This document shows positions 10,227-19,523 of a stretch of DNA of 64,000 nt, one piece after another. The stretch spans positions 186,001 through 250,000 of the forward strand of contig CAVYTF010000003.1 in NCBI GenBank assembly GCA_963771435.1, written 5' to 3'. Made by a program: the position numbers and the translations under genes. The notes beneath the pieces were generated by a model, which was given only the letters and a program-made list of their open reading frames with translations, searched no databases and had not been told where the DNA came from. The DNA comes from CAVYTF01 sp963771435 (GTDB lineage Bacteria; Bacteroidota; Bacteroidia; Chitinophagales; Chitinophagaceae). Position 1 is the stretch's first letter; each line of letters begins with the position of its first letter.

Positions 10227-10417
10227 ATTATACTATTACTTATTTACTAACATTGTATGACGATAAAACTTGCAAAAGCGATGCTTTACGCTTCTAAGAA
10301 TTAAGCAAAAATTCTGAAAATACGCGCAAAGGTATCTAAATTTATGTTTATTTTGGCACTCTATAAATAATTATCCTCTGTTTGTTGAAAACTAATGCTT
10401 TACTTAACAAATAATAA

Positions 10418-11434
10418 ATGATCGACTTTAGAAGTGACACCGTTACAAAACCAACGCTTGCCATGCGCGAAGCAATGCTTTCCGCAAAAGTGGGTGACGA
10501 TGTTTTTGGCGAAGATGAAACCGTGAACCTGCTGGAAAGCAAAGCCGCTTCCTTATTCGGCATGGAAGCCGCCATCTATTGCCCCAGCGGCACCATGACC
10601 AACCAAGTTGCTATAAAATGCCACACTCAACCCGGCGATGAGGTCATCTGTGACAGGCTTTCCCACATTTACCAATACGAAGGGGGCGGCATTGCTTTTA
10701 ATGCAGGCTGCTCTGTAAGCCTGCTCGACGGCGATTATGGCAGAATATCTGCTGCGCAGGTGCAAACGGCAATTAACAATAAAATGGATGTGCACAAAGC
10801 CTTTACAAAACTCGTATCCCTGGAGAATACTGCCAACCGTGGCGGAGGAACCTGTTACGACTTTAAAGAATTTACCCTCATAAAAAGGGTATGTGCGGAG
10901 CATGAATTAAAACTTCACCTGGATGGGGCAAGGCTTTTCAATGCCATCGTCGCAAAAAATGAAAAGCCTTCAGACTATGGCAAAACCTTCGACAGCATCT
11001 CTCTTTGCCTGAGCAAAGGCCTTGGGGCACCTATCGGCAGTGTATTGCTCGGCTCAAAAGACTTTATCGCAAAAGCACGCCGTATAAGAAAAGTATTTGG
11101 TGGAGGCATGAGACAAGGGGGCGTTATTGCCGCCGCAGGCATTTATGCTTTAGATAATAATATTGAAAGATTAAAAGACGCCCACACCCACGCCCAATTA
11201 TTGACAGAAACGGTAAAGAAAAAAGACTTCGCCGGAATCATCTCTCCCGTAGAAACCAACATCCTTATATTTGAAGTCTCCGGCAGGTTCACGCCACTAA
11301 CACTCGCAAAAAAACTAAAAGAAGCAGGTATTTTAGTTATGGCCATTTCCCCAACACAGGTAAGAATGGTAACACACCTTGATATTTCAGCCGAAATGAT
11401 CGAACAAACCATTCGCATTATAGAAGGTCTCTAA
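10418..11434 (+). CDS. ltaE: Low-specificity L-threonine aldolase
   Basis: A 338-residue PLP-dependent fold-type I aldolase that cleaves threonine/allo-threonine to glycine and acetaldehyde. Family motifs are MIDFRSDTVTKPT at the N-terminus, DDVFGEDETVN, the substrate-binding HIYQYEGGG, LHLDGARLFNA, and the PLP lysine in SLCLSKGLGAPIGS at about residue 199, followed by RKVFGGGMRQ. Length and motif order are complete. It is transcribed divergently from rpoD and ends at a strong hairpin terminator. Confidence 0.93.
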   Translation: MIDFRSDTVTKPTLAMREAMLSAKVGDDVFGEDETVNLLESKAASLFGMEAAIYCPSGTMTNQVAIKCHTQPGDEVICDRLSHIYQYEGGGIAFNAGCSVSLLDGDYGRISAAQVQTAINNKMDVHKAFTKLVSLENTANRGGGTCYDFKEFTLIKRVCAEHELKLHLDGARLFNAIVAKNEKPSDYGKTFDSISLCLSKGLGAPIGSVLLGSKDFIAKARRIRKVFGGGMRQGGVIAAAGIYALDNNIERLKDAHTHAQLLTETVKKKDFAGIISPVETNILIFEVSGRFTPLTLAKKLKEAGILVMAISPTQVRMVTHLDISAEMIEQTIRIIEGL

Positions 11435-11454
11435 TACATCAACCTATATAAAAC

Positions 11455-11491
11455 AAAAAAAGGAACAGGATATTCATCCTGTTCCTTTTTA
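11455..11491 (+). terminator. Rho-independent terminator of ltaE
   Basis: AGGAACAGGAT pairs with ATCCTGTTCCT around a TTC-type loop and is followed by T5. The A-run on the other side makes it usable from the minus strand as well, serving the convergent DUF4142 gene. Confidence 0.9.
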
Positions 11492-11506
11492 AGGTGTTCT
11501 TCAATA

Positions 11507-12133
11507 TTATTTTTTACCTGTTATAGCTATTGCTGAATCTAAATGTGTCTGCAAAGTGGGTAACGTGTTCAGCGCAAAGCTCTTTAAATCGGGATCTTTA
11601 CAATTAGCACCGGCCTTTTGAAAATCTTTAATGTCTGTTTTGTGATCATCAAGCATCATACTCATATAGGATTTATCAAAATCATTGCCTTTTTTCTTAC
11701 TTAGTTTATCATAGTCTCTTTTCATGCCGCCACTTAAACTGTCAGGCAGCATAATACCTTTTGGGCTCACTATTGATTTAAGTTTGTCGCCTGCTGCCGT
11801 ATGATCTTTCACCATCATAGCGCCAAAATCTTTCACCCTTTGGCTCATAGCATTCTGTTGTGCCAACTGTCCAAGTTGTACTTCTTCCATGCCACCCATT
11901 GCGGCTTTCATTGCAAAGTTTGAATCATCTTTGTCAAGAGGCGTAGTGTTCGCCATAGTGTTGCTCATTTTTCCGGAAGAATCTCCGCCGTTGTTCATAG
12001 TAGAAGCGGAACTATCAGTTCCGGTCATAGCGTTAGAACTGTCGCCGCCGTTTTTATTACCGTTTCCGTTGCCGCAGGATTGAAACAGGTAAGCACCCAT
12101 TAGAAGGCAGTAAACAATAATTGTTTTTTTCAT
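11507..12133 (-). CDS. DUF4142 family lipoprotein
   Basis: A 208-residue lipoprotein: signal peptide MKKTIIVYCLLMGAYLFQSC with the lipobox Cys at residue 20. A low-complexity linker rich in Gly, Asn, Ser, Asp and Met spans about residues 21-66. A four-helix DUF4142 domain follows (VQLGQLAQQNAMSQRVKDFG, MMVKDHTAAGDKLKSI, LNTLPTLQTHLDSA). DUF4142 proteins are ferritin-like helical bundles of unknown function in the periplasm. It lies upstream of nothing obviously functional and shares strand with the small DUF6496 gene. Confidence 0.85.
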   Translation of the reverse strand: MKKTIIVYCLLMGAYLFQSCGNGNGNKNGGDSSNAMTGTDSSASTMNNGGDSSGKMSNTMANTTPLDKDDSNFAMKAAMGGMEEVQLGQLAQQNAMSQRVKDFGAMMVKDHTAAGDKLKSIVSPKGIMLPDSLSGGMKRDYDKLSKKKGNDFDKSYMSMMLDDHKTDIKDFQKAGANCKDPDLKSFALNTLPTLQTHLDSAIAITGKK

Positions 12134-12167
12134 ATTTTACTTTTTTATGTTTAAGAATTAATAGATC

Positions 12168-12347
12168 TTACTTCTTTTTTTTAGGAACTTTTGCCCCTTC
12201 TTCACGGGCCTCCGATAAGCCAATAGCAACAGCCTGTTTAGGATCAGTGACCTTTTTTCCACTCTTTCCGCTTTTTAGCTTGCCTTCTTTCATTTCCTCC
12301 ATGCTTTTCTTCACCTTTTCCTGGCTTTCTTTTGAATACTTTGCCAT
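12168..12347 (-). CDS. Small basic DUF6496 protein
   Basis: A 59-residue lysine-rich protein starting MAKYSKESQEKVKKSMEEM, continuing with GKLKSGKSGKKVTDPKQAVA and IGLSEAREEGAKVP and ending in a lysine tail. The pattern matches the DUF6496 family, small proteins found next to stress and DNA-related genes; function unknown. The frame was read by hand because the gene is short. The charge suggests nucleic-acid binding, which is inference. Confidence 0.75.
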   Translation of the reverse strand: MAKYSKESQEKVKKSMEEMKEGKLKSGKSGKKVTDPKQAVAIGLSEAREEGAKVPKKKK

Positions 12348-12527
12348 AAAATTGATTTATATAATGAATGATAACAGTTAAAAGAAAAGTAAAAAGTATG
12401 CCAACTAAGAATATATGGCGGGAAGTTAAGTATAACAAAAAATTGTAGAAATTAATGCGCATAAACCTTTGTTTTTTTGTGTTAGTAATGGTACCGCTAA
12501 CCCCCGCTAATGTATCTTGATCTGAAA

Positions 12528-12737
12528 ACATGCATGTTTTCACCCAAAACATACATGTTTGATGCCTATGTATGCTTGTTTTCACCCAAAACATGCATGT
12601 TTGAGTCCTATGTACGCATGTTTTCACCATAAACATGCATGTTTCTGCCCAATCTTCGCGAACATTTACCCCAGGCATGCATGTTTTCGGCAAAAACATG
12701 CATGTATTCACTTTCAACATGATCATTCTCATCCAAA
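12528..12737. repeat. Intergenic 21-nt tandem array built on the palindrome ACATGCATGT
   Basis: Ten units start every 21 bases from 12528 to 12717 without a single indel. The core is ACATGCATGTTT followed by a C-containing spacer such as TCACCCAAA. The array sits in the 480-base divergent gap between the DUF6496 gene and the small membrane protein. Reading frames through it on both strands are by-products of the 21-base period. Confidence 0.92.
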
Positions 12738-12829
12738 ACACTTGCGAAGGCTTTAAATAACGTCTGCACGGATGTTGATATGCTAAGATCCTTTTGTTTT
12801 ATATCTTTACCAAAACTAAATCATCATCT

Positions 12830-13138
12830 ATGGAATGGTACAACTATCTGGCAGCCTTCTTTGCCGGGGCCTTTCTTTCCAACGCCATACCCCATTTTAT
12901 AAACGGCATTTCGGGCAACAAATTCCCAACCCCTTTTTCTAAACCACCCGGCAAAGGGTTGTCCTCACCAATTGTTAATGTACTTTGGGGAAGCCTCAAT
13001 TTTATTATCGGGTGTCTTCTTGTCCATGCTGGCAGGTTACATTCCCATAAACACTTTGCACACGCGCTATTTGCTGTTGGCTTTATAGCAATGGCATTAA
13101 TGTTAAGCAGCAACTTCAGTAAAAAATTTAAGGAATAA
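12830..13138 (+). CDS. Small conserved membrane protein
   Basis: A 102-residue protein with three predicted hydrophobic segments: YLAAFFAGAFLSNAIPHFI, VNVLWGSLNFIIGCLLVHAG and ALFAVGFIAMALML. The first segment runs into a conserved-looking NAIPHFINGISGNKF motif. I do not recognise a named family or function. The ATG at 12830 is preferred because an upstream TTG-type start would lie inside the promoter; a TATATCTTTA box sits about 20 bases before it. Confidence 0.65.
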   Translation: MEWYNYLAAFFAGAFLSNAIPHFINGISGNKFPTPFSKPPGKGLSSPIVNVLWGSLNFIIGCLLVHAGRLHSHKHFAHALFAVGFIAMALMLSSNFSKKFKE

Positions 13139-13218
13139 AAACGCCTGCAAAAACTAAGTACTTTGTAGGGACCAGGTAGCTACCATGTAGCTGTTACAAA
13201 GCCTTAAGATTGTTAAGC

Positions 13219-13226
13219 TATCTTTG
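13219..13226 (+). promoter_or_regulatory. Bacteroidota -7 box TATCTTTG before the thioesterase gene
   Basis: TATCTTTG matches the TAnnTTTG -7 consensus exactly and ends seven bases before the ATG at 13233, implying a leaderless or nearly leaderless mRNA. A clear -33 element is not visible. Confidence 0.5.
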
Positions 13227-13232
13227 CCCGCA

Positions 13233-13766
13233 ATGAAAGAAATAATGGAAGGCAGAAGAGTTCAGGAAACCTTTATAGTCATGAACGAACTGGTGCTACC
13301 CAACGATACGAATGTTTTTGGTAACCTAATGGGCGGCAGGCTGATGTACTGGATGGATATTGCCGCCAGCATATCCGCCAGCAAACACTGCAACGCCCCC
13401 TGCATGACGGCAAGTGTGGATAACCTTAGTTTTAAAAACCCCATAAAGCTGGGAAATATCGTGCATATCGAGGCAAAGGTTACGCGCGCCTTCACCACCT
13501 CAATGGAAATACATTTAAAAGTTTGGGGTGAGGATGCCCTACACCAGTACCGGTATGAAAGCAACGAAGCTTATTTCACTTTTGTGGCCCTTGACCCCAA
13601 TGGTAAACCACGCAAAGTGTTGCCTTCCATACCTGAAACAGAAGAGGAAAAGAGTTTATTTGATGGAGCTTTACGTAGAAGACAAGTAAGACTGATATTA
13701 AGTGGCAAAATGAATCCTGATGAAGCTAATGAGTTAAAAACGTTATTTTTTCCTCATAAAAACTAA
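13233..13766 (+). CDS. Acyl-CoA thioesterase (hotdog fold)
   Basis: A 177-residue hotdog-fold thioesterase of the YciA/BFIT group, hydrolysing acyl-CoA in the cytosol. Visible motifs: ELVLPNDTNVFGNLMGGRLM with the helix WMDIAASISASKH (catalytic Asp region), and SVDNLSFKNPIKLGNIVHIE forming the central strands. An earlier in-frame TTG at 13224 lies inside the -7 promoter box and is unlikely to be the start. It is followed by pgi on the same strand after a gap of 58 bases. Confidence 0.88.
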   Translation: MKEIMEGRRVQETFIVMNELVLPNDTNVFGNLMGGRLMYWMDIAASISASKHCNAPCMTASVDNLSFKNPIKLGNIVHIEAKVTRAFTTSMEIHLKVWGEDALHQYRYESNEAYFTFVALDPNGKPRKVLPSIPETEEEKSLFDGALRRRQVRLILSGKMNPDEANELKTLFFPHKN

Positions 13767-13824
13767 TGGATCGGAGTTTGCAAGTTGATTGTTTCGTTAT
13801 TTTTGATTTAATTAAAGATGAATT

Positions 13825-15481
13825 ATGTTTCCAAAGGTTAACCCAACGAATACACAGGCATGGCTTCTGCTGAGAAGGCATTTTGAAGAAGAAATGCAGC
13901 GGACACAAATGAAACACCTGTTCAAACAGGATGCAGAACGTGCGGCAAAGTTTTCTCTCCGTTTTGAAAATATCCTTTTTGACTATTCCAAGAACATTGT
14001 TACCCCAAAAACAATGCAGTTGCTTTTGCAGCTTGCGGAAGACTGCAAGCTGAAGGATGGCATTGAGGCCATGTTCAACGGCGACAAGATAAACGAAACA
14101 GAAGGCCGCTCGGTATTACATACCGCCCTGCGGAACTTTTCAGGTAAACCGGTAATGAGCGATGGAAAAGATGTGATGCCTGACGTGCAAAGGGTGTTAG
14201 GGCAAATGAAAAACTTCTGTCATCATATTCACAGCGGGGAATGGAAAGGTTATACAGGCAAGAAAATAAAATACATAGTCAACATTGGCATTGGCGGCAG
14301 CGACCTTGGCCCCGTTATGGTGACCGAAGCGCTGAAACACTTATTGGCTTGAGGGAATACAGCCTTATTTTGTAAGCAATGTTGACGGCACGCACATCGT
14401 TGAAACGCTTAAAAAGGTAACTCCGGATGAAACACTGTTTTTGATAGCTTCAAAGACATTTACCACCCAGGAAACCATGACCAACGCACATACAGCCCGC
14501 GATTGGTTCCTGCAATCAGCAAAGGATGAAAAACATATTGCTAGGCATTTCGCTGCGTTAAGCACCAATGAAAAGGAAGTAACAAAATTTGGTATAGATC
14601 CTGAAAACATGTTTGAGTTTTGGGATTGGGTAGGAGGGCGGTATTCCCTTTGGAGCGCTATAGGGTTATCAATTGCCTTGAGTATTGGCTATGACAATTT
14701 TGAACAGTTGCTAAAGGGCGCTTTTTCTGTTGATGAATATTTTAAAACAGAAAAGTTTGATAAGAATATCCCGGTGATAATGGCTTTGGTTGGGTTATGG
14801 TATACCAATTTTTTTTGCACTCAAACAGAAGCGATTCTGCCTTATGACCAGTACATGCACCGTTTTACCGCTTATTTTCAGCAGGGCAATATGGAAAGCA
14901 ATGGCAAACATGTTAACCGTAACGGCGATGAAGTTTCTTACTCCACCGGCCCCGTTATCTGGGGCGAACCCGGCACCAATGGCCAACATGCTTTCTACCA
15001 GTTGATACACCAGGGAACGGTCATGATTCCATGCGATTTTATTGCGCCGGCCATCAGCCATAACCCAATTGGCGACCATCATCAAAAACTCTTAAGCAAT
15101 TTCTTTGCGCAAACCGAGGCTTTGATGAATGGCAAAAGCGAAAAAACAGTGAGAGAGGAATTGAAAAAAGATGGCAAAACAGATCCTGAAATAAAAAAGC
15201 TGCTGCCTTTTAAAGTTTTCTCAGGAAACAGGCCAACCAATTCTTTTTTGCTAAAGGAAATTACGCCCTATTCTCTCGGAAGCCTTACTGCCCTCTATGA
15301 ACATAAGATCTTTGTGCAGGGGCTTATATGGAATATATTCAGTTTTGACCAATGGGGCGTTGAACTTGGCAAACAACTCGCCGGTAATATTTTACCCGAA
15401 TTACAAAACGAGGATATCATCACCTCACACGATTCCTCCACGAATGCTTTGATAAATGCGTACAAAGAGTTGAGAAAATAA
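13825..15481 (+). CDS. pgi: Glucose-6-phosphate isomerase (one frameshift)
   Basis: Interconverts glucose 6-phosphate and fructose 6-phosphate in the cytosol. The N-terminal part runs to NIGIGGSDLGPVMVTEALKH. The frame then breaks at about 14344, where one extra T separates it from LEGIQPYFVSNVDGTH; the second part contains WDWVGGRYSLWSAIGLS, GEPGTNGQHAFYQLIHQGT and KIFVQGLIWNIFSFDQWGVE, all PGI signature regions. Restoring one base gives about 552 residues, the normal length. The break is probably a sequencing error in a homopolymer. Confidence 0.93.
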
Positions 15482-15498
15482 ATAGATAATTTTAAAAT

Positions 15499-15530
15499 AA
15501 AGAGGCTGCCTTTATAGACAGCCTCTTTTT
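15499..15530 (+). terminator. Terminator between pgi and the PfpI gene
   Basis: GAGGCTG and CAGCCTC form the stem around CCTTTATAGA. It is followed by T5 on the plus strand and preceded by an A-rich run, so it may serve both convergent genes. Confidence 0.85.
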
Positions 15531-15561
15531 ATTTAATTATCGTTGAGTTGATAAGTGCGCT

Positions 15562-16122
15562 TTAATTATACTGCGGCTGATGAATGCCTTCTTTAAATTC
15601 TTCTATCATTTTCTTATTAAATGCTTCCAGGTCTTGCGGGCTCCTGCTTGTTACCAGGCCATTATCCACTACCACTTCTTTGTCATACCAGGTTGCGCCG
15701 GCGTTTTCAAGGTCTGTCCTGATGGAAGAAAATGAGGTCATTTCTTTTCCTTTCAGCAGATCGGTTTCTATCAGTAACTGCGGGCCATGGCAGATGGCCG
15801 CTATGGGTTTTCCATCGTCCACAAATTGCTGCACAAAATCTACACAATCCGGGTTCCTGCGCATTTTATCGGGGTTAATAACACCGCCGGGTATCATCAG
15901 CCCGTCGTAATTATCAGCATCAGCCCTTTTCAGGTTTACATCAACCGGCAATTCTATTGACCAGTTATCGTCCCGCCAGCCTTTCACTGTTTTTTCCTGC
16001 GGAGAAACAATTTCTACTGTAGCGCCCGCATCTTCCAGGGCTTTTTTTGGAGAAGTAAGCTCCACTTCCTCAAAACCATTTTCAGTAAGAATGGCAATTT
16101 TTTTTCCTTTTAGGTTTTCCAT
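15562..16122 (-). CDS. PfpI/DJ-1 family protein (type 1 glutamine amidotransferase-like)
   Basis: A 186-residue protein of the PfpI/DJ-1 superfamily, comparable to general stress protein 18 and YhbO, linked in the family to deglycase or protease activity under stress. The ATG at 16122 begins MENLKGKKIAILTENGFEEVEL, the first Rossmann strand; earlier codons lack family character. The nucleophile elbow is AAICHGPQLL (Cys), with the partner Glu in NGFEEVEL. The closing region is LVTSRSPQDLEAFNKKMIE. Monocistronic, convergent with pgi. Confidence 0.9.
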   Translation of the reverse strand: MENLKGKKIAILTENGFEEVELTSPKKALEDAGATVEIVSPQEKTVKGWRDDNWSIELPVDVNLKRADADNYDGLMIPGGVINPDKMRRNPDCVDFVQQFVDDGKPIAAICHGPQLLIETDLLKGKEMTSFSSIRTDLENAGATWYDKEVVVDNGLVTSRSPQDLEAFNKKMIEEFKEGIHQPQYN

Positions 16123-16232
16123 AAATAAAATTTTTAGTGTTTTAAATAACACAGGAAAAACAAAAACTTTGCCCGACCATTTCAATACAATAATTTTAAC
16201 GTGTAGAAAATATTATATAAAAACAACGAACT

Positions 16233-16625
16233 ATGTTATACAACGATGAAGAAACAAAAGCTTTCGAGGAAAAATTTAAAACAATGCTTGCAAAAACAAG
16301 GGAATTTATGTCATCTCAAAAAGCCGTGCTGGAAGAAAATTTAAAAACGATAATAGAAAACAGTAAAAGTATTATTGAAAAGCCAGATAAAACAGAAGAA
16401 GAAATTGCCTTTTTACAAAACTTGCGACAACAGCTTCAACCAGTAGTAAAAGCTTTATCGGATATGCAGCTTATATTAGACGAAAGCCTGTTTCGCCAAG
16501 CTAGCCTGCAATATCAGCATATTAAAAAGTTAGCCGAAGAAGGGAACGAAAAAGCTATGAAAGCATACCTTGATCTGAAACCGCACTATGAAACAATGCT
16601 AAGAGAGCAAATGAATGATAATTAG
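16233..16625 (+). CDS. Hypothetical helical protein
   Basis: A 130-residue soluble protein predicted to be almost entirely alpha-helical with coiled-coil character (charged heptads in KAFEEKFKTMLAKTREFM and EEEIAFLQNLRQQLQPVVKA). No signal peptide, membrane segment or family motif is recognised. It is transcribed divergently from the PfpI gene. Function not assigned. Confidence 0.6.
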   Translation: MLYNDEETKAFEEKFKTMLAKTREFMSSQKAVLEENLKTIIENSKSIIEKPDKTEEEIAFLQNLRQQLQPVVKALSDMQLILDESLFRQASLQYQHIKKLAEEGNEKAMKAYLDLKPHYETMLREQMNDN

Positions 16626-16704
16626 TACAGCCCTCTTCCCTTCCTTCCCAAAAGCATTCTTATAAATTTATTGGTTTGGGAAGGCAAACCCGATTTCCTC
16701 CCTA

Positions 16705-17075
16705 AAAAGATCGATCTTCTTCATTAAAAGATGGAATATCTAAATCAAAAGATTCATCTTCTAAGAGAAAAACTCAATCATTTAAGACAAAAGATGGATC
16801 TTCTCTGCCAAATGACCGATCTTCTTTCCCGAAAGATTCGTTTTCCAACTCAAAACATTCGTCTTCTAAGGCAAAAGATCGATCTTTCAGGAGAGACGAC
16901 GAATCTTTTTTGCCAAAAAGATCGATCATTTTTAAAAAGCATTTTTAATTGAACAGAAAAGATCGATCATTTAACAGGCAATAAGGATCTTTTTGAACAA
17001 AAAGATCGATCATTTGAATGAGAAGAGCGATCTTTTGAGAGAAAAGATGAATCATTTAACTCAAAAGTTCAGTAG
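16705..17075. repeat. Intergenic 21-nt tandem array built on the palindrome AAGATCGATCTT
   Basis: About seventeen units follow one another every 21 bases; the unit at 17041 is exactly 16 periods after the first at 16705. The core is AAAAGATCGATCTT or AAAAGATCGATCATTT with substitutions. The array occupies most of the 490-base gap between the 3' end of the hypothetical helical gene and the 3' end of lrp. A reading frame at 16731-16952 encodes heptads only because 21 is divisible by three. Confidence 0.93.
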
Positions 17076-17116
17076 TCGGGTTTTTATGGCTAATATCAAT
17101 GCATTTTTGCAACATT

Positions 17117-17618
17117 TTACCCCACCAACACATGTGTTTGCTTGATGATTCCCATCACAAACACGCTTTGCACATGGCCGATGTTTTCGCTTTGGCTTAG
17201 TTTATTTACATGAAAATCATAATAAGCATCCATGTTTTCGGCAACCACCTTTAGCATAAAATCAAACTCGCCGGAAATGTTGTAACATTCAATTACTTCG
17301 CTCATGGCGTTGATGGTGTTAATAAATTTTGCGCCCGCCTTTTTATTATGCTGCTTTCAGTGAAACATAGCAGATCACCATCAGCCCTTTTTTTACTTTG
17401 GTATGGTCAACAAGGGCGGCATATTGCTTTATCACGCCCGTTTCTTCCATTTTTTTGATGCGTTCGTGCACGGGCGTAGTGCTCAAATGTATTTTTTCAG
17501 CAATTTCCTTTACGGTTGCGCTGGCATTTTCCTGCAGCAGGTGCAGAATCTGCATGTCTTTTTCGTCCAGGCGCAAAAGGAGCAGTAGTAGTTTCTTCTT
17601 TTTGGATTGTTTTGCCAT
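17117..17618 (-). CDS. Lrp/AsnC family transcriptional regulator (one frameshift)
   Basis: The N-terminal winged helix reads RLDEKDMQILHLLQENASAT, VKEIAEKIHLSTTPVHERIK and MEETGVIKQYAALVD. The frame breaks near 17350 (one extra G after VSLK). The C-terminal ligand-binding RAM domain continues with CYNISGEFDFMLKVVAENMD and FHVNKLSQSENIGHVQSVFV. Restored length is about 166 residues, normal for Lrp/AsnC. A leucine run precedes the HTH. It is divergent from ahcY with a 117-base gap, suggesting that it may control ahcY; this is inferred from position only. Confidence 0.9.
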
Positions 17619-17708
17619 GGATTAATGTTGATTTATTCTTTATAAAATATGATTTATACAATTTCATCCCAAATTTATGAAAAATACTATTGTTTTATTC
17701 TGAAATAA

Positions 17709-17716
17709 TATTTTTG
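17709..17716 (+). promoter_or_regulatory. -7 box TATTTTTG of ahcY
   Basis: TATTTTTG fits TAnnTTTG and lies 19 bases before the ahcY ATG. A TTG at 17690-17692 could be the -33 element with a 16-base spacer. I see no SAH or SAM riboswitch fold in the short leader. Confidence 0.5.
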
Positions 17717-17735
17717 TGCTCTAAAAACAAACAAA

Positions 17736-19062
17736 ATGTCAACAATTGAAAAAAACATTGATTTTAAGCTTCCTTACAAGGTAAAAGATATGAGCCTTGC
17801 CGAATGGGGCCGCAAAGAAATTAATTTGGCAGAGGCGGAAATGCCGGGCCTTATGGCTTTGCGCGAAGAATATGGCGCAGCGCAGCCATTGAAAGGCGCG
17901 CGCGTTGCAGGCTGCCTGCACATGACCATTCAAACTGCCGTGCTTAATTGAAACTTTGATTGCACTGGGCGCTGAAGTGCGATGGAGCATTGCAATATTT
18001 TCTCCACGCAGGACCAGGCTGCTGCTGCTATTGCTGCTGCAGGCATTGGTGTATTTGCATGGAAAGGACAGACGCCGGAAGAGGCTGACTGGTGTATTGA
18101 ACAAACTTTATTTTTTGGAAGCGCAGACCGTCCTTTGAATATGATTCTGGACGATGGCGGCGATCTTAACCAATATGGTGTTTGATAAATATCCTGAATT
18201 CATCCAGCACGTCAAAGGCTTGAGCGAAGAAACAACTACGGGCGTTCACCGCTTGTATGAAAGAATGGAAAAAGGCACATTGCCTGTTCCTGCTATCAAT
18301 GTAAACGATTCTGTTACCAAATCAAAATTTGATAATAAATATGGTTGTAAAGAATCTTTGGTGGATGCTATTCGCCGCGCTACTGATGTGATGATGGCTG
18401 GTAAAGTTGCTGTAGTAGGTGGTTATGGCGATGTGGGTAAAGGTTCTGCTGCATCCTTAAGAGGCGCGGGTGCCGGGTTATTGTTACTGAAATTGATCCT
18501 ATCTGCGCATTGCAGGCTGCAATGGATGGTTTTGAAGTAAAGAAAATGATTGATGCAGTGAAAGAAGCGGACATTATTGTTACAGCAAGCGGTTGCCGCG
18601 ACCTGATCACGGAAAAACATTTCCGTTTGATGAAAGACAAAGCGATTGTTTGTAACATCGGCCACTTTGATATTGAAATTGATATGGCATGGCTGAATAA
18701 CAATTATGGCCATACAAAAGATACTATCAAACCACAGGTTGACCTTTATACGATTGAAGGCAAAGAAGTATTCGTGCTTGCAGAAGGCCGTTTGGTGAAC
18801 CTTGGTTGCGCTACAGGCCACCCAAGTTTTGTAATGAGTAATTCATTCACCAACCAAACGCTGGCGCAGATTGAACTTGTGGACCAACCACAGCAACTAT
18901 GAAAACAAAGTGTATGTGTTGCCAAAGCATCTGGATGAAAAAGTTGCCCGCCTTCACCTTGCAAAAGTGGGCGTAGTGCTGGATGAACTGACGGATACAC
19001 AAAGCGAATACTTAGGCATACCTAAAGAAGGGCCGTTCAAACCAGAAATGTACCGGTATTAA
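17736..19062 (+). CDS. ahcY: Adenosylhomocysteinase (five frame breaks)
   Basis: Hydrolyses S-adenosylhomocysteine to adenosine and homocysteine using bound NAD. All landmarks occur in order but in alternating frames: GARVAGCLHMTIQTAVL; CNIFSTQDQAAAAIAAAG; WCIEQTLFF; KSKFDNKYGCKESLVDAIRR; the NAD loop VGGYGDVGKGSA; and EKHFRLMKDKAIVCNIGHFD. Breaks lie near 17947 (extra A), 17990 (missing base), 18169 (extra A), 18474 (missing C) and 18879 (extra G). Removing them gives about 442 residues, as expected. Such density in an intact-looking, strongly conserved gene points to consensus errors, not decay. Confidence 0.93.
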
Positions 19063-19104
19063 TAGGTTGATTATTTGATTTGTTGATTGGATGATCCATA
19101 ATAT

Positions 19105-19135
19105 AAACCCGCTTCATTTATTTGAAGCGGGTTTT
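19105..19135. terminator. Bidirectional terminator after ahcY
   Basis: AACCCGCTTCA and TTGAAGCGGGTT form a long stem followed by TTTT on the plus strand. The last codons and stop of the minus-strand gene ending at 19118 are encoded inside this stem. Confidence 0.85.
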
Positions 19136-19366
19136 GCTTAGCCATTCGTCAATTTCTTTATTTGATCCTTCATTGGTTAAAAACTCACCCTTGCTAATTT
19201 GTTTCCTACCCTCCTCAATGGCTTCCTTCTGTTTATCATATAGCATATAAACATCAGATCCTTCGATCTCTATCTCAAGAAGCCTGAACGCTTCCTCTAA
19301 TAAATGCTCGTCATCGGTTAACCGGATCTTTTCGATCAGGCGTTTTTGCAATTCTATTGTAGACAT
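19118..19366 (-). CDS. Antitoxin-like small protein, apparently without a toxin
   Basis: An 82-residue acidic protein: MSTIELQKRLIEKIRLTDDE at the N-terminus, then HLLEEAFRLLEIEIEGSD, and a C-terminal GEFLTNEGSNKEIDEWLSK. This layout is typical of Bacteroidota addiction-module antitoxins that precede a RelE/ParE-family toxin. No toxin follows: the next sequence downstream is the ahcY terminator. It may therefore be an orphan antitoxin; the family call is from pattern recall and is moderate. Confidence 0.55.
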   Translation of the reverse strand: MSTIELQKRLIEKIRLTDDEHLLEEAFRLLEIEIEGSDVYMLYDKQKEAIEEGRKQISKGEFLTNEGSNKEIDEWLSKTRFK

Positions 19367-19523
19367 ATAGAGAATGTTTATTCAAATTTAAGAAAATTAT
19401 TGGATCATATCAGTTGTTAAGCCAATAGCTTTAATTTCCTGCTGTATAAACTCAATAAATAAAATAACCCCTATTAACTTATCCATTACGATCTTATCTT
19501 TTAATTTGTGCAAAATTTCTTTC

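Noticed and set aside
12244..12756. Cys/His-rich repeat proteins on both strands
   Set aside because: Both frames follow the 21-base ACATGCATGT array; coding on both strands at once is implausible and the minus-strand frame runs over the DUF6496 gene.
16731..16952. Open frame encoding leucine-rich heptads
   Set aside because: It is produced by the 21-base period of the GATC array; other arrays with 11-, 22- or 23-base units give no such frames, and the frame has no start context.
17620..17735. SAH riboswitch upstream of ahcY
   Set aside because: The leader between the -7 box and ATG is under 20 bases, leaving no space for the fold.
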